Origin: Streptomyces tendae
Lineage (GTDB): Bacteria; Actinomycetota; Actinomycetes; Streptomycetales; Streptomycetaceae
DNA: 64,000 nucleotides
Assembly (NCBI RefSeq): GCF_014650435.1
Contig: NZ_BMUY01000005.1
Location: 372,001-436,000, forward strand
Direction of reading: 5' to 3'
The notes under the pieces were generated by a model, which was not told where the DNA came from, did not search any database, and saw nothing but the letters and a program-made list of their open reading frames with translations. Shown one piece after another: positions 56,212-64,000 of the stretch (its first letter is position 1; every line of letters begins with the position of its first letter). The position numbers and the translations under genes are program-made.

Positions 56212-57615
56212 ATGACGCGATCTTTGCAGGCCGTGGCCTATCGACGACCCTCCGTGCTGGAATCCGCGGCGAGCGGGCAGCGCCTGGGGCTGGAGACCTC
56301 CCGGGGTGCGACACCCGCCGGTGCCGTGGCGCATCCGCGGTTCTTCGCGGGTTTCCTGACGTCGCCCCAGAAGGCGTCCGCGGCGCTGCTCGCGGTGGCC
56401 GACGTGGCCGCCGCACGGTACTTCCAGCCGCAGTTGCGGGCCTCGCTGGACCCGGTGGTGACGGCCGGCGGCGACCGGCTCCGTTTCGAGTCCTTCTCCG
56501 GCTGCGGCGGGGTCTACGCCCGCATGGACGTGCTGGAGTCCGGTCTCGACGGAGGCGAGGTCGGGCACGGCACGACGAACGTCGACGTCAACAACCCCTT
56601 GCGCGAGGCCCTGTCCCGGATCGGCGCCGACGACCCGCTGCACCTGCGGGTCGGCCCCGAGGAGCTGGCCGTGACCACGCTGGACGGGCCGGTGGTGGAG
56701 AAGAAGGTGCCGCTGCCGGACCGGTGGCTGCGCGGCTTCGCCGAGGCCCAGGTCATAGCGGCCGGCTTCGACCTGCGGGCCGAACTGGACGCCGCCGAGG
56801 CGGTGCGCTTCCTGCGTGCGTTGCCCCGCGGCGGCCGGAGCGGGGCGCCGGGACTCCGGTGGGTGGTGCCGTCCGGGCGTTCGCTGCGGCCGACGACGCG
56901 TGCGGTGCCCGGCGCGGTGTGCCTGCCAGGACCGGAGCGGCTGGTCGCGCTGCAACGCGTGCTGCGGCACGCCACGGCCCTGCGGGTCTACGGTCCGGCC
57001 CTCGCTCCGGGAGCCGCCGCCACGGCCTCCGCCTGGGAGGTGCTCCTGCCCGGCATGCGCCTCACCCTCACCCTGTCCCCCGACGCCTCGCGAGGGTTCT
57101 CCGGAGAGGGCGGGGTGCTCGACGCGCTCGCCACCGACGAGGCCGCCGAGGACGCCGAGTTGGTCTCGGTGCTCCTCGCCTGGGAGCCGCGGATCGACAT
57201 CGCCGACCTGGCCGCGGCCTCGGGCCTGACCGCGGAGCGGGTGCGTGCGGCCCTGGTCCGGCTCGGCACGTCGGGGCGGGTCGGGTACGACACCGCGGAG
57301 GCGGCCTACTTCCACCGGGAGCTGCCGTACGACGCCGAGCGGGTGGAGCGTCACAATGCGCGGTTGCGTTCGGCCCGCGCGCTGGTTGCGGCGGGCGCGG
57401 TCGCCCTGGACGGGGCGATCGGGACGGTCACGGCCGAGGACGGCCATGTGCACCGGGTGCGCGAGGAGGCGGGGGTGCTCTCGTGCAGCTGCCTGTGGTG
57501 GGCCAGGTACCGGGGCGGGCGCGGTCCGTGCAAGCACGCGCTGGCGGTACGGATGGTGCGGCGGGGCGCCGGCGAGGCGCGGGAGACGGTTCGGATCGAC
57601 GGGGGTGCGCGATGA
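56212..57615 (+). CDS. SWIM zinc-finger protein
   Basis: A 467-residue protein. The SWIM motif CSCLWWARYRGGRGPCKH (CxC...CxH) near residues 430-448 is the zinc-binding element used for DNA or protein contacts. The preceding ~400 residues are an uncharacterised region with a winged-helix-like part (IDIADLAAASGLTAERVRAALVRLGTSGRV). The start is the ATG at 56212; an open frame continues upstream but the conserved start MTRSLQAVAYRRPS begins here. It overlaps the next gene by ATGA, so the two products probably act together. The function is not known. Confidence 0.85.
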   Translation: MTRSLQAVAYRRPSVLESAASGQRLGLETSRGATPAGAVAHPRFFAGFLTSPQKASAALLAVADVAAARYFQPQLRASLDPVVTAGGDRLRFESFSGCGGVYARMDVLESGLDGGEVGHGTTNVDVNNPLREALSRIGADDPLHLRVGPEELAVTTLDGPVVEKKVPLPDRWLRGFAEAQVIAAGFDLRAELDAAEAVRFLRALPRGGRSGAPGLRWVVPSGRSLRPTTRAVPGAVCLPGPERLVALQRVLRHATALRVYGPALAPGAAATASAWEVLLPGMRLTLTLSPDASRGFSGEGGVLDALATDEAAEDAELVSVLLAWEPRIDIADLAAASGLTAERVRAALVRLGTSGRVGYDTAEAAYFHRELPYDAERVERHNARLRSARALVAAGAVALDGAIGTVTAEDGHVHRVREEAGVLSCSCLWWARYRGGRGPCKHALAVRMVRRGAGEARETVRIDGGAR

Positions 57616-60353
57616 CGGCGACGGTGACGACTGCGACCGCGGCTGCGGCTGCGGCTGCAACTGGGACCGCGACCGCGACTGCGGACACGACGGGGCTGCT
57701 GGTGGGCGCGGTGCGCGCGGGTCGGACGGCGGAGGTCGTGGCGCTGCTCGACGGCATGACCGACGCACAGCGGCGCTCCTGTTTCCCCGAGTTGAAGGCC
57801 GTCCGCCAGGAGCTGAGGACGGCCCGCTGGTCCGCGGAGTCCCGCCGTGCCCACCCCGCGCTGCACGCGGCCGGGGCGGCGTGCCAGACCGGCGCCGCGG
57901 CCGTGGCGAACTGGCTCGCGGCCGTCGACATGCGCTGGTCGCAGGCGTCACCGGCCGTCCTGCTGCACGTGCTGGGCGACCGCGATCGCGGGTGGCTGGC
58001 CGACGTGGTGCACCGGCTCGCCCAGCGACCGGCCACGTCCAACGTGTCGTACGAGCTGATGGCCGGCCTGGTGCGGCTGTCCGGCTGCCCGGTGCCCACG
58101 ACGGATGCCTACGTCCGGGGCTGGCTGCTCCACATCGGCGGGAGCTGGCAGCGGGCCGGCACGGTCTGCGACCGTCTGCGCCAGGACCCGCACCTCGCGG
58201 AGCTGGTCGCCGCCCTCTTCCGGACCGAGGGCGTCGGCGCTCAGCTGGGATGGCTGTCCGGCGACGGACCCGAGAGCTGGACCAGTGCCCTGGCACGGCT
58301 GACCACCGAGGGCGCGCTCGACCGCCGGGCCATGATCGACGCGTGCGTGGCACGGCTGCTGCGCGGGGGCGCACCGGCCGAACTCCGGGTGTTCCTGCGC
58401 CTGCTGCGCGATCTGGCGCTCTCCCGCGAGGAGGAGCGCGGGCGGACGGCCGACTGGACGGCGCTCGCCTCGGACGCGATACCGACGGTGGCCTCCCACG
58501 CCCAGTCGGTGCTGGGCGCCCTGGCCCTGGCCGGAGAGCTCCCGCCGCGGCAGTTGGCGGAGGCGACCGACGCGGTGCTGTTCCGCACGGAGAAGAAGCT
58601 CGTGCGGGCCCAGCTCATACTGCTCGGCAAGGTACTCGCCAAAGACCCGGCCGCGGCCGACGAGTTGCTGCCGGCGGCTGCCCGGGCGTTCGGGCACGAG
58701 GACTCCGACGCGCAGGAGCGGGCACTGAAGCTGGTCGAGCGGCACGTCGGCAAGGTCACCGCGGCGGAGATCCGGGAGGAACTCGCCGGTGCTGCGGAGC
58801 AGTTGATCCCGGCGCTGCGCGCCCGGGCGGTGCGCACCCTGGGTGCGACGCCGACGGACGTCCGGACCGTGTCCCACGAGGAAGTGCTGCCTCCCCCGCC
58901 GCAGTCGGTGCGCCTGGCCCCCGCTGCCGCGTCGGTGGTCGAAGCCGCCGAGGAGATCAGCGCGTTGCTGGCCTCCGGCAGTGACGTGCCCGCGTTCGAG
59001 CGCGCCCTGGACGGGCTGGTCCGGCATGCCCACCGGGACCGGGATGCCCTGCTGGAGGCTCTCGAACCGGTGGTCGCCCGCCGCTGGTGGGCCGAAGCGG
59101 AGCTGCGGTACGGCCACCCGTCGGACGACTTCTTCGCTCGCCGTCACGAGCTGTTCGACGGCGCGCGCGCCTTCGACCTCCTCCTCGCGACCTTGTGCGG
59201 GAAGGTCCGGACGGACACCTTGCACCGGGTGGTCCACGACGGGTTGACGAACTCCGGCTGTGCGCACAACTCCCTGGCCCGCGCCTTCGAGGCCCGCGTG
59301 TGGGAGGTGGCCCACCGGCTGCGCACCGACCCCCAGCCGTTCCTGCTGGCCACGCCCAGCTGGGGCACGGGCCTGCTCGATCCGGACACGTTGGTGGACC
59401 GCCTGGACGCCTACCGCCGCGCGGGCGCCCGGGTCGCGGCGGTCGACTTCGGCCAGGCGTTGCTGCGGGTGCGGCGGGACGACCGCACGGCGGCGCTCGC
59501 GGCGGCGGAACGGGCGGCGGCGCTGGGGACCGAGGAGGGGGATCGGCTCGCGCGCCGGTTGACCGCCGAGCGGACCGACCCTTGCGCCACCCGGTGGACG
59601 GCGGACGCCCGGATCCTGGTGGAACTGGGTGAGGTGCCCGACCTCCAGACCGAGGAGCTCCCCGCCGCCCTGCGACTGTTGGGGCGTCCGGTGAGCCCGG
59701 GCTCGAGCCACTGGTACTGCAGCCACTGGGGCGGCGGGATGCGCTCGCACTGGTTCGCCCTGCTGCCCGAGCGGCCGGAGCTGGTGGCCGCACGGCTGCT
59801 GCGGGACGTGTCCGAGGTGGCCGTGAACGACCAGCGGGGCGCCGCCGCCGCGGTGCTGCCCCGGCTCGCCGACGCGGACGGTGAGGCGGGCGAGGCCGTG
59901 CATCTGTGCGTGGCGTACGGGTTGGGCGCGCGGCACGCCGAGGACCGGCTCGCCGCGGTGGACGCCCTGCTGATACTGGCGGCCCGGGGCCGGCTCCGCG
60001 CCGACCGGCTGGGCGCCGACCTCGGCCAGTTGGTGCGGCGCGGCGCGGTCAGGCCGGCCCGGCTCGCCGACGCGGTGCGCACCTCCGCGGCGACGGGTGC
60101 GAACGCCACCGTGTGGGCGGTCCTCCGTCACGTGCTGCCCGTGCTGCTGGCGGACCTCGCCACCGGCGCGTCGACGCCCTCGACCCGGGGCCTCGGTGAG
60201 CTGCTGGCGGTGGCGGCCGAGTGCGCCGAGCGGACGGGCGCACGGGGTGTGCTGCCGCACCTGTCGTCGGTGGCGGACCGGCGCGGCACGTCACGGCTGG
60301 TGACGCAGGCGCGGCGGCTGCGGGACGCGCTGGCGGCGGCAGCCGCCGCCTGA
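57612..60353 (+). CDS. Large helical-repeat protein (DUF6493-like) coupled to the SWIM gene
   Basis: A 913-residue soluble protein beginning with a Thr/Ala low-complexity stretch (MTATVTTATAAAAAAATGT). Alpha-helical pairs follow across the whole length, e.g. HPALHAAGAACQTGAAAVANWLAAVDMRW and LGALALAGELPPRQLAEATDAV, the look of an ARM/HEAT-type solenoid. A conserved SSHWYCSHWGGGMRSHWFALLP block lies near residues 698-719. No enzymatic motif is visible. The start codon overlaps the SWIM gene stop. SWIM plus repeat-protein pairs recur in actinobacteria, and here no MoxR-ATPase or VWA gene accompanies them. Confidence 0.8.
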   Translation: MTATVTTATAAAAAAATGTATATADTTGLLVGAVRAGRTAEVVALLDGMTDAQRRSCFPELKAVRQELRTARWSAESRRAHPALHAAGAACQTGAAAVANWLAAVDMRWSQASPAVLLHVLGDRDRGWLADVVHRLAQRPATSNVSYELMAGLVRLSGCPVPTTDAYVRGWLLHIGGSWQRAGTVCDRLRQDPHLAELVAALFRTEGVGAQLGWLSGDGPESWTSALARLTTEGALDRRAMIDACVARLLRGGAPAELRVFLRLLRDLALSREEERGRTADWTALASDAIPTVASHAQSVLGALALAGELPPRQLAEATDAVLFRTEKKLVRAQLILLGKVLAKDPAAADELLPAAARAFGHEDSDAQERALKLVERHVGKVTAAEIREELAGAAEQLIPALRARAVRTLGATPTDVRTVSHEEVLPPPPQSVRLAPAAASVVEAAEEISALLASGSDVPAFERALDGLVRHAHRDRDALLEALEPVVARRWWAEAELRYGHPSDDFFARRHELFDGARAFDLLLATLCGKVRTDTLHRVVHDGLTNSGCAHNSLARAFEARVWEVAHRLRTDPQPFLLATPSWGTGLLDPDTLVDRLDAYRRAGARVAAVDFGQALLRVRRDDRTAALAAAERAAALGTEEGDRLARRLTAERTDPCATRWTADARILVELGEVPDLQTEELPAALRLLGRPVSPGSSHWYCSHWGGGMRSHWFALLPERPELVAARLLRDVSEVAVNDQRGAAAAVLPRLADADGEAGEAVHLCVAYGLGARHAEDRLAAVDALLILAARGRLRADRLGADLGQLVRRGAVRPARLADAVRTSAATGANATVWAVLRHVLPVLLADLATGASTPSTRGLGELLAVAAECAERTGARGVLPHLSSVADRRGTSRLVTQARRLRDALAAAAAA

Positions 60354-60457
60354 CGGCACACCGACCCGAAAGGACACAAAGCACCCTAGAAGCCTTCTTT
60401 ACCCATCGGTCACAGAGCGTTCGTGATCACGCAACACCGTTCCTTCACAGTGGGTGC

Positions 60458-61828
60458 ATGAGTCGAGACATGTCTGATGTGACGGATGCCGTGGCGCACT
60501 TCGCCGAGCACGGCACGGCGGTGCCCGCCCTGGTGCTGGCCTCGCTGGCGGCACTGATCGCCACGGCGGGTTTCCGCACCCGGTGGTCACGACGCCACGG
60601 GCAGGCACCGCCTGCGGACGATACCGGCGCCCGGCCACCGACCACCGAGCGGACGGCCGGGACCGGACCGACCGGGCGCGAGACGACCGGATCCGAGCCG
60701 GGCGGGTCCGAGCACGGCGGTGAGAGCGCGCTGTGGCGGATGCGGACGACGGTGCGGGACGCGCCGGGATCACTGGCCGTGCTCTGCGCGGCCCTCGCCG
60801 AGCGGCGGATCGACATCCTGAGCCTGCAGACGCACCCGTTGGCCGAGGGCACGGTGGACGAGTTCCTGCTCCGCGCCCCGGGTGAGCTGAGCGGGACCGA
60901 GCTGGCCGACCTGGTGACGGCGGCGGGCGGTGCCCGGACCTGGACCGAGCGGGCGGACGCCCACGACCTGGTGGACGCGCCGACCCGGGTGCTGGCCCTG
61001 GCCGCGCGTACGGCCCTGGACGCTGCGGAACTACCGTTGGCACTGCGGCAGTTGCTGGGCAGGTGCACCATCAGGTCGCTGCCCGCGACCGGCGGGGCAC
61101 GGACCGGGGCGCGGGCGGCACAGGAGGTACCGCCGGAGGGCACGCTCGAGGACACGGTGCTGCGGCTGCGCGCCCCGGAGGGCGGGGTGATCAGCGTGGA
61201 GCGCCCCCATCTGCCGTTCACCCCGGCCGAGTTCGCCAGGGCGAGGGCGCTGGTCGAGCTGGACGCCCGGCTCGGTCCCCGTATCCCGCACGCCCGGGAC
61301 GTGCTGACCCTGACCGAGGGGAGCGACATCACGGTCCGCCGGGTCGACACGCGTGACGTTCCGGCGGCGAAGGCGATGCACGAGCGCTGCTCGGCGCGCA
61401 CGCTCGGGCTGCGGTACCACGGTCCGGTCGGGGACGCCGACCGGTATCTCAACCACCTGCTCAGCCCCCGCTTCGGCCGCACCCTCGCCGCGCAGACCGC
61501 GTCGGGGCGGATCGTCGCGCTCGGCCATCTGCTGTGGGACGGGGACGAGACGGAGGTCGCGCTGCTGGTCGAGGACGGCTGGCAGCGCCGGGGCATCGGC
61601 GGCGAACTCCTCGGCCGGCTCGTGGCGATGGCGGCGGAGACCGGTTGCGAGAGCGTGTACGCGGTCACCCAGGCGTCCAACACCGGCATGGTCGCCGCGA
61701 TGCGCGGCCTGGGCCTCCCCCTCGACTACCAGATCGAGGAGGGGACCCTGGTCGTCACGGCGCGACTCGACCCGGTCGCCCGGTCCGGGGCGCCGCTGCC
61801 GCACGGGGAGCGGATCGGCCGGGAGTGA
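60458..61828 (+). CDS. Membrane-anchored ACT-GNAT acetyltransferase
   Basis: A 456-residue protein with three parts. A single N-terminal membrane helix (VPALVLASLAALIATAGF, 22-39) is followed by a Thr/Gly-rich linker. An ACT-like domain follows (MRTTVRDAPGSLAVLCAALAERRIDILSLQ, ~94-123). A C-terminal GNAT domain has VALLVEDGWQRRGIGGELLGRLVAMAAE (acetyl-CoA loop QRRGIG) and AVTQASNTGMVAAMRGLGLP. ACT-GNAT fusions are known as amino-acid-regulated protein lysine acetyltransferases in actinobacteria (e.g. Micromonospora Kat). The membrane anchor is unusual for that group. The start ATG at 60458 has no strong RBS; the second Met, four codons on, is an alternative. Confidence 0.85.
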   Translation: MSRDMSDVTDAVAHFAEHGTAVPALVLASLAALIATAGFRTRWSRRHGQAPPADDTGARPPTTERTAGTGPTGRETTGSEPGGSEHGGESALWRMRTTVRDAPGSLAVLCAALAERRIDILSLQTHPLAEGTVDEFLLRAPGELSGTELADLVTAAGGARTWTERADAHDLVDAPTRVLALAARTALDAAELPLALRQLLGRCTIRSLPATGGARTGARAAQEVPPEGTLEDTVLRLRAPEGGVISVERPHLPFTPAEFARARALVELDARLGPRIPHARDVLTLTEGSDITVRRVDTRDVPAAKAMHERCSARTLGLRYHGPVGDADRYLNHLLSPRFGRTLAAQTASGRIVALGHLLWDGDETEVALLVEDGWQRRGIGGELLGRLVAMAAETGCESVYAVTQASNTGMVAAMRGLGLPLDYQIEEGTLVVTARLDPVARSGAPLPHGERIGRE

Positions 61829-61859
61829 AGGGCGGCGGGCGTGGTGCGCCGGTCGCCGG

Positions 61860-63083
61860 TCACTCGGTCCGCGCCAACGCCTCCCCCAGCGGGACGGCCC
61901 CGGCCGCCCGCTCCCCCAGGGCCCGGTCCAGGTCGGCCCACAGGTCGTCGACGTCCTCCAGGCCGACCGACAGCCGCAGCAGCCGGTCACCGACCCCGGC
62001 CTGCCGCCGGTCGTCCGCGTCCACGATGCGGTGGCTGATGGACGCCGGATGCTGGATGAGCGTGTCGACGCTGCCGAGGCTCACCGCCGGGGTGATCAGC
62101 CGGACCCCGCCGATGACCTCGTGCGGGTCGCCGTGGACCTCGAAGGAGACCATCGCGCCGCCGATGCGCGGATAGTGGACGCGGGCCACCCGCGGGTCGG
62201 CGGCCAGCCGCCCGGCCAGCTCGGCGGCGTTGGCGGAGGCGGCCCGTACCCGGACCGGCAGCGTGGACAGTCCCCGCAGCAGCAGATATCCGGCCAGCGG
62301 GTGCAGCACTCCGCCGGTGGCGAAGCGGACCTGCCGCAGCCGCCCGGCGAACTCCTCGTCGCAGGCGACCACACCGGCCAGCACGTCCCCGTGCCCGCCG
62401 AGGTACTTGGTGGCGCTGTGCAGCACCAGCCGGGCGCCGTGTTCGGCGGGGCGCTGGAGCACGGGTGTGGCGAAGGTGTTGTCCACGAGCAGCGGCACCG
62501 ACCCGCAGGCGTGGGCGACGGCCCGCAGGTCGACCTCGGCCAGCGTCGGGTTGGCGGGCGACTCCACGAGGACCAGGCCGGTGTCCGGGCGCAGCGCGTC
62601 CGCGACGCCCGCCGGGTCGGTCCAGGTGACCTCGGACCCGAGCAGCCCGGCGGTCAGCAGGTGGTCGCTGCAGCCGTACAGGGGCCGTACGGCGACGACG
62701 TGCCGCAGCCCCATCGAGCCGCGGACCAGCAGGACCGCGCTCAGGGCGGCCATGCCGCTGGCGAAGGCGACGGCGGCCTCGGTCCCCTCCAGCCGGGCCA
62801 GCGCCGTCTCGAAGCGGGCGACGGTCGGGTTGCCGAGGCGGCCGTAGACCGGCGGCCCGTCCGGCTCGGCGCCGTCGGCGGCGAACGCGTCGATGCGGGC
62901 GGCCTCGCCTCGGCTGTCGTACGACGGGTAGGTCGTGGACAGGTCGATGGGCGGGGCGTGCAGTCCCTGGGCGGCGAGGTCGTCACGGCCGGCGTGCACG
63001 GCTTCGGTGGCCAGTGCCCTGCCCGTGGGTGCGGTGGTGCGTACGTCGTCGGGTGGTGACGTGTGCGTGCGCGCTGAGTCCAT
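61860..63083 (-). CDS. Cys/Met-metabolism PLP enzyme (cystathionine gamma-synthase/lyase family)
   Basis: A 407-residue trans-sulfuration family enzyme. The start ATEAVHAGRDDLAAQGLHAPPIDLSTTYPSYD is followed by the phosphate-binding FASGMAALSAVLL, the PLP Asp in LLVDNTFATPVLQ and Lys226 in LHSATKYLGGHGD. The C-terminal SVGLEDVDDLWADLDRAL is typical. Gamma-synthase, gamma-lyase and methionine gamma-lyase cannot be separated by eye. It is divergent from an Lrp/AsnC regulator 60 bases away, a classical arrangement for amino-acid-controlled genes. Confidence 0.92.
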   Translation of the reverse strand: MDSARTHTSPPDDVRTTAPTGRALATEAVHAGRDDLAAQGLHAPPIDLSTTYPSYDSRGEAARIDAFAADGAEPDGPPVYGRLGNPTVARFETALARLEGTEAAVAFASGMAALSAVLLVRGSMGLRHVVAVRPLYGCSDHLLTAGLLGSEVTWTDPAGVADALRPDTGLVLVESPANPTLAEVDLRAVAHACGSVPLLVDNTFATPVLQRPAEHGARLVLHSATKYLGGHGDVLAGVVACDEEFAGRLRQVRFATGGVLHPLAGYLLLRGLSTLPVRVRAASANAAELAGRLAADPRVARVHYPRIGGAMVSFEVHGDPHEVIGGVRLITPAVSLGSVDTLIQHPASISHRIVDADDRRQAGVGDRLLRLSVGLEDVDDLWADLDRALGERAAGAVPLGEALARTE

Positions 63084-63143
63084 GGCCGGAAGGGTGAACA
63101 CCGAACGGGTCGACGCGGCCGTACTCCGTGCTACGTTCGGGCC

Positions 63144-63662
63144 ATGGCCGACTCCGTCGTACTGGATCCGGTGGATCTCCATCTGCTGCGGCTGCTGCAG
63201 AACGACGCCCGGACCACCTACCGCGATCTCGCCGCCCAGGTGGGAGTCGCCCCGTCGACCTGTCTGGACCGGGTGGCCCGGTTGCGGCGGGCCGGGGTGA
63301 TCCTCGGCCACCGGCTGGAGCTGGACCCGGCGAAGCTGGGGCGCGGCCTCCAGGCGTTGCTGCTGGTGCAGGTGCGCCCGCACCGGCGGGAGCTGGTCGG
63401 ACCGTTCGTGGAGCGGATCCGGGCGCTGCCCGAGTCGCGCACCGTCTTCCACCTCACCGGCCCGGACGACTACCTCGTGCATGTCGCGGTCGCGGACATG
63501 ACGGATCTGCAGCGGCTGGTCCTGGACGAGTTCACGTCCCGGCGGGAGGTGGCCCGGGTCGAGACCCGGCTGATCTTCCAGCAGTGGGAGTGCGGCCCCC
63601 TGCTGCCCCCGGCCGCACCCGCGACGACATCGGCAGGCGCTCCTCCCCCGGCCACGCCCTGA
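63144..63662 (+). CDS. Lrp/AsnC-family transcriptional regulator
   Basis: A 172-residue regulator. The AsnC-type HTH is LDPVDLHLLRLLQNDARTTYRDLAAQVGVAPSTCLDRVARLRRAGVILGH, and the RAM effector domain is LLLVQVRPHRRELVGPFVERIRALPESRTVFHLTGPDDYLVHVAVADMTDLQRLV with the usual G-x-x-D-Y/F box. TACGTT 6 bases before the ATG could be a -10, which would make it nearly leaderless. It probably senses an amino acid and controls the divergent Cys/Met PLP gene. Confidence 0.93.
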   Translation: MADSVVLDPVDLHLLRLLQNDARTTYRDLAAQVGVAPSTCLDRVARLRRAGVILGHRLELDPAKLGRGLQALLLVQVRPHRRELVGPFVERIRALPESRTVFHLTGPDDYLVHVAVADMTDLQRLVLDEFTSRREVARVETRLIFQQWECGPLLPPAAPATTSAGAPPPATP

Positions 63663-63740
63663 GCGAAATCCGGCCGCCCGCGCGTTCGGGCACGGTCCAC
63701 CGGGCTGACGCGGCACCGGTATCCGTATGAGGATGTCCGC

Positions 63741-64000
63741 ATGTCAGAGACCAAGAGCCCGCTGCCCCGCGAGGTCGCCGACGCCTACGTCGACGAGCTC
63801 ATCGCCCTCGACCCCGTCACCGGTACCTATCTCGGCGTCGCGGAGAGTTCCAGCCGTCTGCCCGACCTCTCACCCGCCGGGCAGGAGGCCCTCGCGGAGC
63901 TGGCCCGCACCACCCTCGCCCGGCTGGACGAGGCGGAGCGCCGGCCGGGCGGGGACAGCGACGTGGAGCGGCGTTGCGCCCGGCTGCTGCGTGAGCGGCT
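63741..64000 (+). CDS. DUF885-like protein, 5' part only
   Basis: The frame opens at the ATG at 63741 and is still open at the window end (86 codons). The start VADAYVDELIALDPVTGTYLGVAESSSRLPDLSPAG resembles the N-terminus of DUF885 proteins, helical putative metallopeptidases of about 560 residues in which a conserved (D/N)P-x-x-G-T-x-x-G motif lies near the start. The HExxE-type catalytic region would lie outside the window. The 78 bases before it follow the Lrp gene. Confidence 0.75.
   Translation, partial: MSETKSPLPREVADAYVDELIALDPVTGTYLGVAESSSRLPDLSPAGQEALAELARTTLARLDEAERRPGGDSDVERRCARLLRER

Noticed and set aside
56157..57611. The long upstream extension of the 913-residue repeat-protein frame
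   Set aside because: It only reads through the SWIM gene in another frame, with Arg/Gly-rich nonsense. The ATG at 57612 overlapping the SWIM stop is the credible start.
54463..58374. A 1303-codon minus-strand open frame under phoD and the SWIM gene
   Set aside because: It is antisense to two well-supported genes and has no recognisable motif or start context. It arises from GC-rich third positions.

Overview
The window is high-GC actinobacterial chromosome and almost certainly Streptomyces. The codon use, many GTG/TTG starts and four-base start/stop overlaps point that way. So do family combinations such as XRE/DUF5753 + DUF397 + anti-sigma-type ATPase, and a cyclic-di-AMP riboswitch in front of a secreted NlpC/P60 protein. 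The gene order (urease, biotin genes, purB, a small type II fatty-acid-synthase-like locus, PhoD phosphatase, Cys/Met PLP enzyme) resembles my memory of the S. coelicolor SCO123x-SCO129x region. I could not check this by alignment.

Left part (1-28.7 kb), mostly core metabolism. Urease operon ureA-B-C-F (minus strand, F cut by the window edge); an orphan Phd-type antitoxin; a ClpP paralogue lacking its catalytic His; a c-di-AMP riboswitch and NlpC/P60 gene; an ATPase/XRE/DUF397 regulatory trio; biotin genes bioF and, divergently, bioB-bioA-bioD; a Fic-like/RHH toxin-antitoxin pair; a tandem pair of CNNM/CorC transporter-like genes; an SGNH hydrolase, purB and a Mug-type glycosylase; an ABC exporter next to a NarL-type two-component system; ROK and GntR regulators; an ECF41-type sigma factor; and an alpha/beta hydrolase.

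Middle part (28.6-54.2 kb), a specialised-metabolite locus in three transcription blocks. (A) Minus strand, 28.6-36.7 kb: stand-alone thioester reductase, ACP, KAS III, 2-oxoacid dehydrogenase E1alpha/E1beta/E2, a second ACP, KAS II and a lipase. This looks like a dedicated acyl-chain assembly line primed by an E1/E2 complex. (B) Plus strand, 37.1-43.6 kb: HD-domain protein, flavin-dependent halogenase-like protein, ECF sigma factor, a protein with NPLA repeats, an ABC1/UbiB-type kinase and a carboxyl-methyltransferase-like enzyme. (C) Minus strand, 43.6-52.6 kb, a nine-gene operon: four-helix membrane protein, DUF2156/MprF-like aminoacyltransferase, acyl-CoA-dehydrogenase-like flavoprotein, NAD-dependent acyl reductase, class III aminotransferase, SRPBCC protein, flavin reductase, DAO-type flavoenzyme and a WES/DGAT-fold acyltransferase. 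A divergent MocR regulator (52.7-54.2 kb) probably controls block C. My main inference is that A makes a fatty acyl-ACP, the reductase and aminotransferase convert it to an alkylamine, and C N-hydroxylates, aminoacylates and rearranges it to an N-N bonded lipid. This follows the logic of valanimycin (VlmH/VlmR, VlmA, VlmO), but I see no VlmB-type diiron oxidase and instead find a DAO-type flavoenzyme. The product class is therefore open.

Right part (54.2-64 kb): Tat-exported PhoD phosphatase, a SWIM zinc-finger gene coupled to a 913-residue repeat protein, a membrane-anchored ACT-GNAT acetyltransferase, a Cys/Met PLP enzyme divergent from an Lrp/AsnC regulator, and the start of a DUF885 gene cut by the window end. 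I saw no rRNA, tRNA, insertion sequence, prophage or CRISPR array.
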